Positions 5,968 through 14,313 of a stretch of DNA of 38,408 nt are shown here, one piece after another. Origin of the DNA: Clostridia bacterium (GTDB taxonomy: Bacteria; Bacillota; Clostridia; Christensenellales; Aristaeellaceae); the NCBI GenBank assembly GCA_009784985.1, contig WQXF01000009.1, positions 1 to 38,408 of the forward strand, given 5' to 3'. A program made the translations under genes and the position numbers. The notes beneath the pieces are model-generated. The model saw only the letters and a program-made list of their open reading frames with translations, ran no database searches and was not told the DNA's origin. The first letter of the stretch is position 1; each line of letters starts with the position of its first letter.

Positions 5968-7188
5968 ATGTTGGGCCGGCGGTTGGTGGCGATGGTGGCG
6001 CTGTGCACGCTTTTTGCGTGTACTTTCGTTACCGCCGCCCAGGCGCTGGACTTGCATCGAAATGCCTTCGGCGCGGCAACCGACGGCGAAGATGTCTATT
6101 TTTTGACTGCCAGCCAAAACACATGGTCTATTCACTCGGCACGCCGTATGCTGGCCGGAGAATCGCCTGTGGTTGAGCTGCCTGAAGGAACGGAACCCTA
6201 TGGTATGCTCTACGCCTGTGGCGAAGCGGTGTGGTATGCGCGCTACAGCCAGGAGCTGCGCGCCGAGCTGGAGGGCCAGACCCGGGCCGCCCTGGAATTT
6301 GTGCGCTATGAGCTGGCAACCGGCCAGGAAAAGCTGCTGGTAACCGATGCCGATCCCGACGCCCTATTTCCCATGGACGGGCACACCCTGAGTTACCTGC
6401 CCTGGGGAGACGAGCATTCCTTGGCTACCGCCGATTTTGTAACACAAACCGACTTGCTCACCCTGGAAGTGGAGGATTCGCTGATATGGGATGCCGCCCA
6501 AATCGACGGCGCGCTCTATTTGCTGCTCTACAACCCGGCGCACGATTACGAAGCCCTGTACCGCATTGCCGATGACGGTGCGGAAAGGCTTCCCGAGCCC
6601 GAGCCCAAGCCGGGGGTAAGCTGGCTCCAAGGAAACTATCGCGTATATGCCACCGGGGAAGGTGATTTTTTCGCCGCGCCCCTATCGGCTCCGAGCTGGG
6701 GCTACCCGTTGCCCATGGGCGGGGAACAAGACGATGTGTATTACTTTGGCGATTACCGGTGGATATGCCAGGTGGAGCCCGGCAATGTGGCGCGGCTGTA
6801 CCGAATCCCCTTGGCCGAGAATGAGCAGATCTATTATTTGGAATACGACGCCCTACCCCAGCAGCCTTTTGTGCGAGGAGCCGGCGCCCATGAGATGATC
6901 ACCCTGGACCGGCGCGGGCGGTTGTTAAGCATTGACGCGGATTTTTCAGCCCTCACCCAGGTGGCGCAGTTGGAATACACCACGTTGTTTTCCGCAGTGG
7001 AGTGGCTGTGGGCCCTTCCCTTCCCCGACTTTGTGTTGATGCTCGGTTACTCCGCCGATGCCCATGGCGCGCCCCAGGGGCTTGAGTACCCGCCAGATAC
7101 AGCACGGGTGGTGCGCCGGGGCGAGGGGATGGAAGACGGGCCTTTGGTATTTCCGTCGCAAACGATGCCCATACCCGCGGACTATTAA
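5968..7188 (+). CDS. Exported beta-propeller-like protein of unknown function
   Basis: A 406-residue protein starting at ATG 5968, 7 nt after GGAGGA (5955-5960). An N-terminal signal peptide (LGRRLVAMVALCTLF...TAAQALD, cleavage near residue 28) is followed by repeated units of roughly 45-60 residues, each with a short strand pattern ending in aromatic and acidic residues (for example EDVYFLTASQ, EAVWYARYSQ, GALYLLLYNPAHDYEALYRI, DDVYYFGDYRW, ENEQIYYLEYDA). This is the reading of DUF5050-like or beta-propeller proteins. There is no enzyme motif or lipobox. It lies 26 nt upstream of the O-antigen-ligase-like gene and shares its promoter, suggesting a link to surface glycan assembly or sensing, which is inference only. 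Confidence 0.6.
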   Translation: MLGRRLVAMVALCTLFACTFVTAAQALDLHRNAFGAATDGEDVYFLTASQNTWSIHSARRMLAGESPVVELPEGTEPYGMLYACGEAVWYARYSQELRAELEGQTRAALEFVRYELATGQEKLLVTDADPDALFPMDGHTLSYLPWGDEHSLATADFVTQTDLLTLEVEDSLIWDAAQIDGALYLLLYNPAHDYEALYRIADDGAERLPEPEPKPGVSWLQGNYRVYATGEGDFFAAPLSAPSWGYPLPMGGEQDDVYYFGDYRWICQVEPGNVARLYRIPLAENEQIYYLEYDALPQQPFVRGAGAHEMITLDRRGRLLSIDADFSALTQVAQLEYTTLFSAVEWLWALPFPDFVLMLGYSADAHGAPQGLEYPPDTARVVRRGEGMEDGPLVFPSQTMPIPADY

Positions 7189-7214
7189 TAGAGTTGATAA
7201 AAACGGAGGATTCT

Positions 7215-8786
7215 ATGGAGCCTGCTTGGATCAGGATTTTTCGCCGATTGCGTGCCCTTTCCGATACCCCATGGTTGTTGGCGATGCTGGCCGTGCTCAC
7301 CCTGTGTTACCCGTTGGGTGCGCCCGCCCTGTGGCTGATGGTGGTTGTGCTGGTTGCCCTATGCTGTGTGGGCAGCCTTCCATCCTTGGCGGCGGCTTAC
7401 GTGTTTCTTTTTTTGTTTGACAACATGCTGCCTTTTCCGGCCCTGGGGGGCTCCCTGGCCCGGGTGCTGCAGGCCGGTATCGCCTTGCGCGCCGCCTTGC
7501 TGTTGATAAAGGCACGGGCAAAACCCGATCGGTTTATGCTTTTTGCCGCGCTGTTTACCGCCGTCGCGTGCGCCATCAGTTTTATCATAAAGGGATTGGT
7601 GGGCGATAGCCTAAGCTTTGCCATCAACATGCTGGTGCTGCTGGCGCTGCGCGCCGCCTTGCGTACAGACAATCAAGCCAGCGGCCTATTTCAACGGTTG
7701 ACGCGGGTATATGTGGCATCGGCGGTAACGGCGGTGGTGTTTGGTGTGGTGTACAATCGCTTTTTTGTGGTAGGCGCCGCCATGGTGATTCGCTTTCTGG
7801 GCACCCACGAGCCGAACTTTATGGCCATGTTTTTGAATGTGGCCGTTATCCTGTGGCTGATGCTGCCCCGGCCCAATGTACGCCCCGCTTTTTTATGGCC
7901 GCTGGATGCCGTGACGCTGGGTGTGCTGCTGGGCGGCCTGGTGATGACCGGCAGCCTTACCGGCTTTGCGATTGCGGGCTGCATGTTGCTGATTTGTGGC
8001 GCAGGCGCCTGCCGTGGCCGCAACTTAAAGCTTTTTGCCTTGCGATTATTCTGTGGCGGGTTGGTGGCGGCGGTGGTGGTGATTGGAGGGCAGCATTCAA
8101 CCCTGCTCCGGCCCCAGCACGAACGGGACATCTACAACCTGCGAACCTCCACCGGCAGCGCCGATGCGGACACCCCCATCTACATCGCCGAGGAAACATA
8201 CCGTACCTTGCGGGCCGCTGGCGAGCCGGTGGAGCCCCATCTGCTCACCGCCGCCCAATGGAGGGCGTATCGCGAAGAACATGGCATCGAGCGGATGGCT
8301 CCGCGCCCGAGGGACGTGGAGCATCTGCTGCAAGACGGTTTTGCCCAAACCCTTCGCCGTGTGCCCATACTGGGCAATCGGCTCTACACCGCGTTGGGTT
8401 ATGCCCGGCTATACGGGCTGGACGTGGCCACATCGGGCCGGTGGGGTTTGATCACCGAAAAGTTGCGTGACTTTGCCGCGCAGCCAGCCTGGCAGAAGCT
8501 GCTTGGGCGGGGGCCTGATCCTGAAATCACGTACTTCCCCATGTTTCAAACCTTCGGTTATTCCCACAATAGCTATTTGGATATGCTTACCGGTTTTGGC
8601 GCTATTGGCCTGGGGCTGCTGCTGTGGTGGTTTGTACGCACCGCAAGGCGAGGGCAGTTCTTAGGTTTGCCGGTAGAGCAGGAATGCCACCAGGCGCTGA
8701 CCCTAGCGCGGATTGCGTTGCTGCTGCATGCCGCTACACTGACCATGCATTTAAACCGTGTATTTCTGTTTTTCTTTATGGGATAA
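7215..8786 (+). CDS. O-antigen ligase/polymerase-like membrane protein
   Basis: A 523-residue polytopic protein with about ten to twelve hydrophobic segments and one large outside loop (about residues 295-440). The motif near the C-terminus (YSHNSYLDMLTGFGAIGLGLLL) is the hallmark of the Wzy/WaaL O-antigen ligase superfamily (PF04932), where the histidine and following residues lie at the glycan-transfer site. RFLGTHEPNFMAMFLNV in the middle is also family-like. ATG 7215 was chosen because GGAGG sits 5 nt upstream; TTG 7194 has no site. In Gram-positive bacteria such proteins polymerise or ligate undecaprenyl-linked surface glycans. No glycosyltransferase genes are adjacent, which is unusual. 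It is cotranscribed with the preceding exported protein. Confidence 0.8.
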   Translation: MEPAWIRIFRRLRALSDTPWLLAMLAVLTLCYPLGAPALWLMVVVLVALCCVGSLPSLAAAYVFLFLFDNMLPFPALGGSLARVLQAGIALRAALLLIKARAKPDRFMLFAALFTAVACAISFIIKGLVGDSLSFAINMLVLLALRAALRTDNQASGLFQRLTRVYVASAVTAVVFGVVYNRFFVVGAAMVIRFLGTHEPNFMAMFLNVAVILWLMLPRPNVRPAFLWPLDAVTLGVLLGGLVMTGSLTGFAIAGCMLLICGAGACRGRNLKLFALRLFCGGLVAAVVVIGGQHSTLLRPQHERDIYNLRTSTGSADADTPIYIAEETYRTLRAAGEPVEPHLLTAAQWRAYREEHGIERMAPRPRDVEHLLQDGFAQTLRRVPILGNRLYTALGYARLYGLDVATSGRWGLITEKLRDFAAQPAWQKLLGRGPDPEITYFPMFQTFGYSHNSYLDMLTGFGAIGLGLLLWWFVRTARRGQFLGLPVEQECHQALTLARIALLLHAATLTMHLNRVFLFFFMG

Positions 8787-8811
8787 ATCGTAAATCGAAA
8801 GGACTGTCGCC

Positions 8812-9909
8812 ATGAAACTGGGAGTCGTAGGTTTGCCCAACGTGGGCAAAAGCACACTGTTTAACGCCATTACCCAGGCACGGGCCGAAGCCGCCAACTA
8901 TCCCTTCAGCACCGTGGAGCCCGATACCGGCATAGCAGCCGTGCCTGATCCTCGGCTAGATGCGTTATCCGCGATGTATCAACCTAAAAAAACCACCCCG
9001 GCGGCCGTGGAGTTTGTGGACATCGCCGGGTTGGTGAAGGGTTCCAGCTGGGGCGAAGGGCTGGGCAACAAGTTTTTGTCTCACATCCGCGAAGTGGACG
9101 CGCTGGTGCATGTGGTGCGCTGCTTTGAAGATGAAAACATCATGCATGTGGATGGCGATATCGACCCAGCCCGGGATATCGAGACTGTACAGATCGAGTT
9201 GATCGCCGCTGACCGGGAGACCGTGGCCCGCCGGTTGGAGAGGGCCAGCAAAATGATCAAAACCGGCGAGCGCAAGTACCAAGACGAAGCTGACACCGCC
9301 ACCCAACTCGCCGCTCATCTGGACAATTTGTTGCCCGCCCGCACTTGCCCCCTTTCTCCGGCCCAGGCCGAGATCGTGCGCGGCTGGTTTTTGCTCACCA
9401 CCAAGCCTGTGCTCTACGCCGCTAACATCGGCGAGGCCGATTTGGGATCGGATGTGGACGGATTATCCTGGCTTCAGCAAGTGCGCGCCATCGCCGATTC
9501 CGAAGGAGCCGAGGTGCTGGTGATCTGCGCAAAGATCGAGGAAGAGATCGCCCACATGGAGCCCGAGGAAAAAGAAGAGTTTTTACAGGAGCTGGGCATC
9601 GGCCAATCCGGCCTCAACCGCCTGGTTTCCGCCTGCTACAAGCTGCTGGGCCTCATCAGCTTTTTAACCGTTGGGGCCGATGAGTGCCGGGCCTGGACCA
9701 TCGTACGCGGCACCCGCGCCCCTCAAGCCGCCGGCAAAATTCACAGCGATTTTGAGCGGGGCTTTATCCGCGCCGAAGTGGTGCCCTATGCCGAGCTGGC
9801 CGCGGCGGGCAGCATGGCCGCCTGCAAAGAGAAGGGCTTGGTGCGCTCCGAGGGCAAGGCTTATGTGATGCAAGATGGGGATGTAACGCTGTTTCGGTTT
9901 AATGTGTAA
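8812..9909 (+). CDS. ychF: Redox-regulated ATPase YchF (Obg family)
   Basis: A 365-residue cytosolic P-loop protein of exactly the usual family length. The G1 motif is GLPNVGKST (residues 7-15), the switch/G2 region PFSTVEPDTG, and G3 DIAGLVKG. The coiled-coil insertion lies at about 130-170 and the C-terminal TGS domain at about 275-365 (SFLTVGADECRAWTIVRGT, GKIHSDFERGFIRAEV). YchF prefers ATP over GTP and binds ribosomes; it is linked to stress responses. Spacing to the preceding membrane gene is 25 nt, with AAAGGA upstream of the ATG, so it may be read through from that gene. Confidence 0.96.
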   Translation: MKLGVVGLPNVGKSTLFNAITQARAEAANYPFSTVEPDTGIAAVPDPRLDALSAMYQPKKTTPAAVEFVDIAGLVKGSSWGEGLGNKFLSHIREVDALVHVVRCFEDENIMHVDGDIDPARDIETVQIELIAADRETVARRLERASKMIKTGERKYQDEADTATQLAAHLDNLLPARTCPLSPAQAEIVRGWFLLTTKPVLYAANIGEADLGSDVDGLSWLQQVRAIADSEGAEVLVICAKIEEEIAHMEPEEKEEFLQELGIGQSGLNRLVSACYKLLGLISFLTVGADECRAWTIVRGTRAPQAAGKIHSDFERGFIRAEVVPYAELAAAGSMAACKEKGLVRSEGKAYVMQDGDVTLFRFNV

Positions 9910-9962
9910 AAAGCCAGGCGAACAGCCAACGAAATCCTACTTGCTTCCCCGCGGCTTTTTCG
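9908..9962 (+). terminator. Possible terminator after ychF
   Basis: AAAAAGCC (9908-9915), starting at the last base of the ychF stop codon, can pair perfectly with GGCTTTTT (9953-9960). The loop is large (37 nt) and the structure overlaps the next promoter, so this is only moderately supported. Confidence 0.4.
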
Positions 9963-9969
9963 TTATAAT
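9941..9969 (+). promoter_or_regulatory. Sigma-A promoter of the foldase lipoprotein gene
   Basis: TTGCTT (9941-9946), a 17-nt spacer and TATAAT (9964-9969) lie 42 nt upstream of the ATG at 10012. Confidence 0.8.
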
Positions 9970-10011
9970 ACACGGGTATCATTTGACGGAGCGAGAGGAA
10001 GAGTAACAATC

Positions 10012-11445
10012 ATGCAAAAAAATATCAAAAAATGGATTCAACTCATCGCGATCATGCTCGCGATGGTCATGCTGGCCGGATGTAACCTGATCGCCACCGA
10101 CCGGGAGCTGGACGCAAAAATGACGGTGCTGGAAGTCGGCGGTGAGCCGGTTACCAAGGCCGAACTTGCTGACATGTGGGTTAACGTGATGAATTATTGG
10201 TATCAAATGCTTGGGGGGCAGATAGACACTAATTCTCCCGAGGTAAGGCAAGATGCGTTGGAGCAGGCTATCGACGCCGTGGTTGCAGAGCGTGTCGTGG
10301 TGCAAAGGGGCATGGCCCTGGGCTTAGATCAGTTTACCGAAGAGGAGCTGGCTGAGTTGGAGGCTGAGGTGCAAACCCAGTGGGACGAATATGCTGACCG
10401 TGTGCGGGAGGAATACTTTGCTGCCTCCGAGTTGGAAGGCGACGCACTTACCGAGGCCATCGATGCCCAGTTGGAAGAGATGGGCCTCACGCAGGAGTCC
10501 ATGCTAGACACCCTCAAGGACCGAAAGATTCCTGACCGCGTGTGGGAATATACCGTCCAAGATGTGGTGGTAACGCCCGAAGAGGTGGCCCAGGAGTACC
10601 AAGGTTTGGTGGACGAGCAGAAGGCCGCCTATGAACTGGACATCACCGCCTACGCGTCAGACAGAATGGGCCGCCAGACCATCTACTTTGTGCCCGCAGG
10701 CTATCGCTACGTAAAGCATGTGCTGCTCCGGATCGACGCCGAAGCCAGCGCCCATATTAACGCCATAGAGGCCGAGCTGAGCACGTTGTTCGGCACCCTT
10801 GGAACCACCCAGGCGGCCTTAAGGGATCTTGAGCCCCCGGCGACCGAACCTACAGACGAAGAAGAAATACCTACACCTACTCCCGAACCTCTCACCGAGG
10901 AGGAGACCGCCGAACGCGCCGAGACTGTAGCGGTGCTCCAGGCGCAGATCACCGAGCTTGAAGAGGCCATCGCCACCAAGCAGGCCGAGTTGGAGCTAGC
11001 CCAGGCCGAGGCCTTTGATGCCCTTTCCCTCCGGGTGGAGGATGTAAAAAGCAAGATCGACCTGGGCCTTAATTTTGACAGGGTGATCGAAACCTATGGC
11101 GAAGACACCCGCATGACCGCTGAGCCCTTTAAGTCCAAGGGGTATCCGGTGATCGAGGGGTTGCAAACCCACGATCAGGCCTTCGGTCAGGCCTTCCAAG
11201 ACGCGGCCATGGCCTTGGAGCAGGTGGGGGATGTGTCCGATCCGGTCCAATCCGGCTTTGGTTTCCACATCATCAAGTATGTGAGCGACTCCGTGGAGCA
11301 CGAGGTTGGGCTGGACGCGGTACGCGAAGAAATGACCGAAAGCCTGCTTACCAACAAACAAAACGAAGTGTATCAGCAAGAGCTGAATCAATGGATCGAA
11401 GGTACCAAGGTGCGGCGGTTCAACAACCGCATGGACTTTATTTGA
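10012..11445 (+). CDS. SurA/PrsA-like peptidyl-prolyl isomerase lipoprotein with inserted coiled coil
   Basis: A 477-residue lipoprotein. The signal peptide ends in lipobox LAGC (C24), so it should be anchored on the outer face of the membrane. Residues 36-190 form a SurA N-like chaperone domain (VLEVGGEPVTKAELADMW). The parvulin-type PPIase domain begins at about 225 (YRYVKHVLLRI) and resumes at about 342 (SKIDLGLNFDRVIETYGEDT...FKSKGYPV...GDVSDPVQSGFGFHIIKYV). Between these parts lie about 110 residues: two helices rich in Glu/Ala/Leu joined by a Pro/Glu/Thr linker (PPATEPTDEEEIPTPTPEP), reading as an antiparallel coiled coil. It assists folding of exported proteins. It has its own promoter and terminator. 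Confidence 0.82.
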   Translation: MQKNIKKWIQLIAIMLAMVMLAGCNLIATDRELDAKMTVLEVGGEPVTKAELADMWVNVMNYWYQMLGGQIDTNSPEVRQDALEQAIDAVVAERVVVQRGMALGLDQFTEEELAELEAEVQTQWDEYADRVREEYFAASELEGDALTEAIDAQLEEMGLTQESMLDTLKDRKIPDRVWEYTVQDVVVTPEEVAQEYQGLVDEQKAAYELDITAYASDRMGRQTIYFVPAGYRYVKHVLLRIDAEASAHINAIEAELSTLFGTLGTTQAALRDLEPPATEPTDEEEIPTPTPEPLTEEETAERAETVAVLQAQITELEEAIATKQAELELAQAEAFDALSLRVEDVKSKIDLGLNFDRVIETYGEDTRMTAEPFKSKGYPVIEGLQTHDQAFGQAFQDAAMALEQVGDVSDPVQSGFGFHIIKYVSDSVEHEVGLDAVREEMTESLLTNKQNEVYQQELNQWIEGTKVRRFNNRMDFI

Positions 11446-11470
11446 TCGGGAAAACCAACCGTTCAAGCCT

Positions 11471-11499
11471 AAGCGCTTCGCAATTGCGGGGCGCTTTTT
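11471..11499 (+). terminator. Rho-independent terminator after the foldase gene
   Basis: AAGCGCTTCGC (11471-11481) pairs with GCGGGGCGCTT (two G-T wobbles) around an AATT loop and is followed by TTT. It starts 25 nt after the stop codon. Confidence 0.85.
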
Positions 11500-11571
11500 C
11501 CATGCTTTGTCGTGGCGAGAATTTCCATGGCAAAATGCCTGGGATAATTGCGCTTTAGCCCTGTTTCTGCC

Positions 11572-11601
11572 GCATAAAAGCCACCCAGCGCTTGCATACT
11601 A
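11572..11601 (+). promoter_or_regulatory. Forespore sigma-G-type promoter of spoVT
   Basis: GCATA (11572-11576), an 18-nt spacer and CATACTA (11595-11601) match the sigma-G consensus known from Bacillus subtilis (GHATR, 18 nt, CATWHTA) at every position. The promoter lies 50 nt upstream of the spoVT start. spoVT is a known sigma-G target in B. subtilis. No sigma-A-like pair was seen in this gap. Confidence 0.8.
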
Positions 11602-11651
11602 GGGACAAAGTTGGCTACCGTCGTCAACCCATTGCAAGGAGGGCGTTCACT

Positions 11652-12206
11652 TTGAGGGCAACTGGAATTGTACGCAGGATCGATGAACTGGGCAGAGTGG
11701 TTATACCAAAGGAAATCCGCCGCACACTGCGAATTCGCGAGGGCGACCCGCTGGAAATCTACACCGACCGCGATGGCGAGGTCATACTCAAAAAGTATTC
11801 CCCGATTGGCGAAATCTCATCCTTCGCCAAGGATTACACCGAGTCGCTGTTTCGCTCCTTGGGGCATATCGCCTGCATCTGCGATCGCGACATGGTGGTG
11901 GCCGCCTCGGGCGTCTCCAAAAAGGAGCTGTGGGATAAACCCATCAGCCGCGATTTGGAGAGCGTGATCCAAAACCGCCAGCCGCTAACCATCAACCGTT
12001 CCAGCGGCGGCAAGGTGTTTGCCATCACCAACGAAGAAGACGCCGCGCCCTACACGGCGCAGGTGGTGTGCCCCATCATTGCCGACGGGGAGTCCATCGG
12101 CGCGGTGCTGTTGCTCAGCCGTGAGCAGAACACCAAAATGGGCGATACCGAGATGAAGGTGGCCGAAACCACCGCCAGCATCGTGGGCAGGCAGATGGAG
12201 CAGTAG
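11652..12206 (+). CDS. spoVT: Stage V sporulation protein T (forespore transcription factor)
   Basis: A 184-residue protein with an AbrB-type swapped-hairpin DNA-binding domain at residues 1-50 (ATGIVRRIDELGRVVIPKEI...IREGDPLEIY) and a GAF-like domain at about 60-180. It starts at TTG 11652, 8 nt after AAGGAGGG (11636-11643), matching the family N-terminus (MKATGIVRRID-like). An upstream in-frame TTG at 11592 overlaps the sigma-G promoter and has no binding site. SpoVT tunes sigma-G-dependent genes in the developing forespore, including spore coat, germination and DNA-protection genes. It heads a cluster similar to spoVT-yabM-yabN-yabO of Bacillus. The gene is strong evidence that the host forms endospores. 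Confidence 0.96.
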   Translation: MRATGIVRRIDELGRVVIPKEIRRTLRIREGDPLEIYTDRDGEVILKKYSPIGEISSFAKDYTESLFRSLGHIACICDRDMVVAASGVSKKELWDKPISRDLESVIQNRQPLTINRSSGGKVFAITNEEDAAPYTAQVVCPIIADGESIGAVLLLSREQNTKMGDTEMKVAETTASIVGRQMEQ

Positions 12207-12246
12207 CCTTCCCATGGGGAAGAGATGCACGAGAGCCAAAAAATCG

Positions 12247-12290
12247 GGAGCCCACCGTGGCCGGATAGGTTACGGAAAGAGGCTCCTTTT
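12247..12290 (+). terminator. Probable terminator after spoVT
   Basis: GGAGCC (12247-12252) pairs with GGCTCC (12281-12286) and is followed by TTTT. The enclosed 28 nt can form inner pairs. It starts 40 nt after the spoVT stop and immediately precedes the next promoter. Confidence 0.5.
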
Positions 12291-12292
12291 CG

Positions 12293-12321
12293 TTGCGTAT
12301 CCTGTATTCATATGGTATACT
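12293..12321 (+). promoter_or_regulatory. Sigma-A promoter of yabN (mazG)
   Basis: TTGCGT (12293-12298), a 17-nt spacer and TATACT (12316-12321) with an extended -10 TG (TGGTATACT) lie 29 nt before the ATG at 12351. The yabN-type gene therefore does not depend on the forespore promoter of spoVT. Confidence 0.78.
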
Positions 12322-12350
12322 AGATGTGATTTTACTGTGGGAGGAGCCCC

Positions 12351-13832
12351 ATGGCTCAAGTTCAAAGCCCCAAAAAGAAAAAACTAACAGTAGTCGGCCT
12401 GAACGACTGCCCCGACATACTGACCCTGGGCACCGAGCGCGCCATGATGGACGCCGATTGTTTGGTGTTACGGACGGGGCGGCATGCCGTGGCCGCATGG
12501 CTGGTGGGCCGCCGTGTGGTATTCCACACCCTGGACGCACTGTACGCCGAGTGTGCGGATTTTGACGACCTGTGTGAACGGGCGGCCCAATCCTTGCTGG
12601 AGCGGTTGGAGGCCCATGAATCCCTTTGTTACGCCGTGAGCGACCCCGCCCAGGATGCCACCGTGGAACGGCTCATCGCCTTGCTGCCGGAACATATCAA
12701 TCTGCGGGTGTTGCCCTGCGTGTCCAAAAGCGCTTGCTTGCAAGCCAGCGCCTTATCTGCCAGGCAGGGCTTCGGCGCCCATCGCGTGGCCACGGCCACG
12801 GAGTTGCCCCGGCTGCAGCAGGATCCTGATCTGCCCCTGTGCATCACCGAAATCGACAGCCGCTTGCTTGCATCCCAAGTGAAGCTTTGGTTAATGGAAC
12901 GGTATCCGCCCCAGGTGCCAATCTTTTTTTCGATGCCCGAAAAGGGTGATCTTAGCACCATGCGGAGCATCCCCGTGGAGGAGTTGGACCGCCAGCCAGC
13001 CTATTCCCACGCCGCTTCCCTTTGGGCGCCAGCCTTGGATTTTACGCGCCGTGAGCGGTTTGGTTTTGCCGATCTGGTGCAAATCATGGAAACCCTGCGC
13101 GGGCCCGGCGGTTGCCCCTGGGATCGCGAGCAGACCCATCGGAGCTTGTGCCAGCACCTGATTGAGGAAGCCTACGAGGCCGTGGACGCCGTGGATGGCG
13201 GCGATCCCGACGCTCTGACCGATGAGCTGGGCGATGTGCTGCTCCAGGTGGTATTCCACGCATCCATTGGGGCGCAGCACAGCGATTTTGCCATCGACGA
13301 CGTAACCACCGGCATCTGCCGCAAGCTGATCTCCCGCCACGCCCATATATTTGGCGACGTCCAATGCGATACCGCCGCCCAGGTGCAGCGTAGCTGGGAC
13401 GAGATCAAGCGGCGGGAGCGCGGCCAAACCACCCAGGCCCAAACGCTGGCCGGTGTGCCCAAGTACCTCCCGGCCTTGATGCGGGCCTCCAAGGTGCAAA
13501 AAAAGGCGGCCAATGTGGGATTCGATTGGGTCCGTGCCCAAGACGCCCTAGACAAAGTGCTGGAGGAGGCCGCCGAATTACGCGCCGAGTTGGACGAGGC
13601 CAACGATCCCCAAGAAGAAGCGGGCGATCTGCTGTTTGCCGCCGTCAACGCGCTGCGGCTGGCAGGGGTGGAGCCTGAGCTGGCGCTGAACGCCGCCACC
13701 GAAAAATTCGTGAGCCGTTTTGAGCGGATGGAGCAGCTGATTGTGCAGGAAAATGGCCAGCTAGAGGGCTTGACCTTGCCCCAAATGGACGCATATTGGG
13801 AGCGGGTGAAGGGCATGGAATCCAAAAAATGA
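12351..13832 (+). CDS. yabN: YabN-type protein: degenerate tetrapyrrole-methylase domain fused to MazG pyrophosphohydrolase
   Basis: A 493-residue two-domain protein. Residues 10-225 have the outline of a SAM-dependent tetrapyrrole methylase (LTVVGLNDCPDILTLGTERAMMDADCLVLRTGRH), but the glycine-rich GLGPGD loop reads GLNDCPD. The second active-site strand also reads YAVSDPAQDATV instead of YAVPGHPxxxEATV. SAM binding is probably lost. Residues 240-490 are MazG, starting FADLVQIMETLRGPGGCPWDREQTH, with metal-binding E282, E283 and E286 (LIEEAYE) and E302/D305 (DELGD), and a second MazG-like segment near the end. MazG hydrolyses nucleoside triphosphates to monophosphates and pyrophosphate, guarding the nucleotide pool. 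The gene lies between spoVT and hup-rqcP, as in other sporulating Firmicutes. Confidence 0.9.
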   Translation: MAQVQSPKKKKLTVVGLNDCPDILTLGTERAMMDADCLVLRTGRHAVAAWLVGRRVVFHTLDALYAECADFDDLCERAAQSLLERLEAHESLCYAVSDPAQDATVERLIALLPEHINLRVLPCVSKSACLQASALSARQGFGAHRVATATELPRLQQDPDLPLCITEIDSRLLASQVKLWLMERYPPQVPIFFSMPEKGDLSTMRSIPVEELDRQPAYSHAASLWAPALDFTRRERFGFADLVQIMETLRGPGGCPWDREQTHRSLCQHLIEEAYEAVDAVDGGDPDALTDELGDVLLQVVFHASIGAQHSDFAIDDVTTGICRKLISRHAHIFGDVQCDTAAQVQRSWDEIKRRERGQTTQAQTLAGVPKYLPALMRASKVQKKAANVGFDWVRAQDALDKVLEEAAELRAELDEANDPQEEAGDLLFAAVNALRLAGVEPELALNAATEKFVSRFERMEQLIVQENGQLEGLTLPQMDAYWERVKGMESKK

Positions 13833-13953
13833 ACGAACTCTACAAAAAGCGCGGAGAATGAAGGAATTGCTGGATTTTCGGCGAATACAGAATTCCGAAC
13901 TTATCGGTTCAAGCTCTGCAATGCAGGAGCGATAAATAAAGGAGGAAATTTAC

Positions 13954-14229
13954 ATGAACAAGACCGAACTGAGCGCGGCCGTAGCCGCCAAGGCAGATCT
14001 AACCCGTAAGCAGGCCGAAGCTGCCGTCAATGCCGTGGTAGAAACGATTGGTGAAACCCTTACTGCTGGCGAGAGGGTGCAAATCGTGGGCTTCGGTACT
14101 TTCGAGGTCAAGAACCGCCCGGCTCGCAAAGCTCGCAATCCGCGCACCGGCGAAGAAATCAACATTGCCGCTTCCAAGGCTCCGGTGTTTAAGGCCGGCA
14201 AGGGCCTGAAGGACATCGTAGACGTCTAA
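13954..14229 (+). CDS. hup: HU family nucleoid DNA-binding protein
   Basis: A 91-residue histone-like protein of typical length. The N-terminal helical dimerisation part ([29 protein letters not shown]) is followed by the HU signature ([25 protein letters not shown]) and the beta-arm with tip proline, ending [10 protein letters not shown]. It binds and bends DNA without strong sequence preference and compacts the nucleoid. AAAGGAGG stands 9 nt before the ATG. It lies between yabN and rqcP, a position common in Clostridia, and is closed by a terminator, so it probably forms its own short transcript. The 121 nt upstream contain no obvious consensus promoter. Confidence 0.97.
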   Translation: MNKTELSAAVAAKADLTRKQAEAAVNAVVETIGETLTAGERVQIVGFGTFEVKNRPARKARNPRTGEEINIAASKAPVFKAGKGLKDIVDV

Positions 14230-14248
14230 GCTTTTTGTGAGGCGCTGA

Positions 14249-14276
14249 GCCCGTGCAGCTTTTGCGCGGGCTTTTC
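14249..14276 (+). terminator. Rho-independent terminator after hup
   Basis: GCCCGTGC (14249-14256) pairs with GCGCGGGC (14264-14271, one wobble), with loop AGCTTTT and a following TTTTC. It starts 20 nt after the hup stop codon. Confidence 0.82.
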
Positions 14277-14313
14277 TGAAATACGAGCTTTTCTGTTTAA
14301 ATAGGAGGAACCC

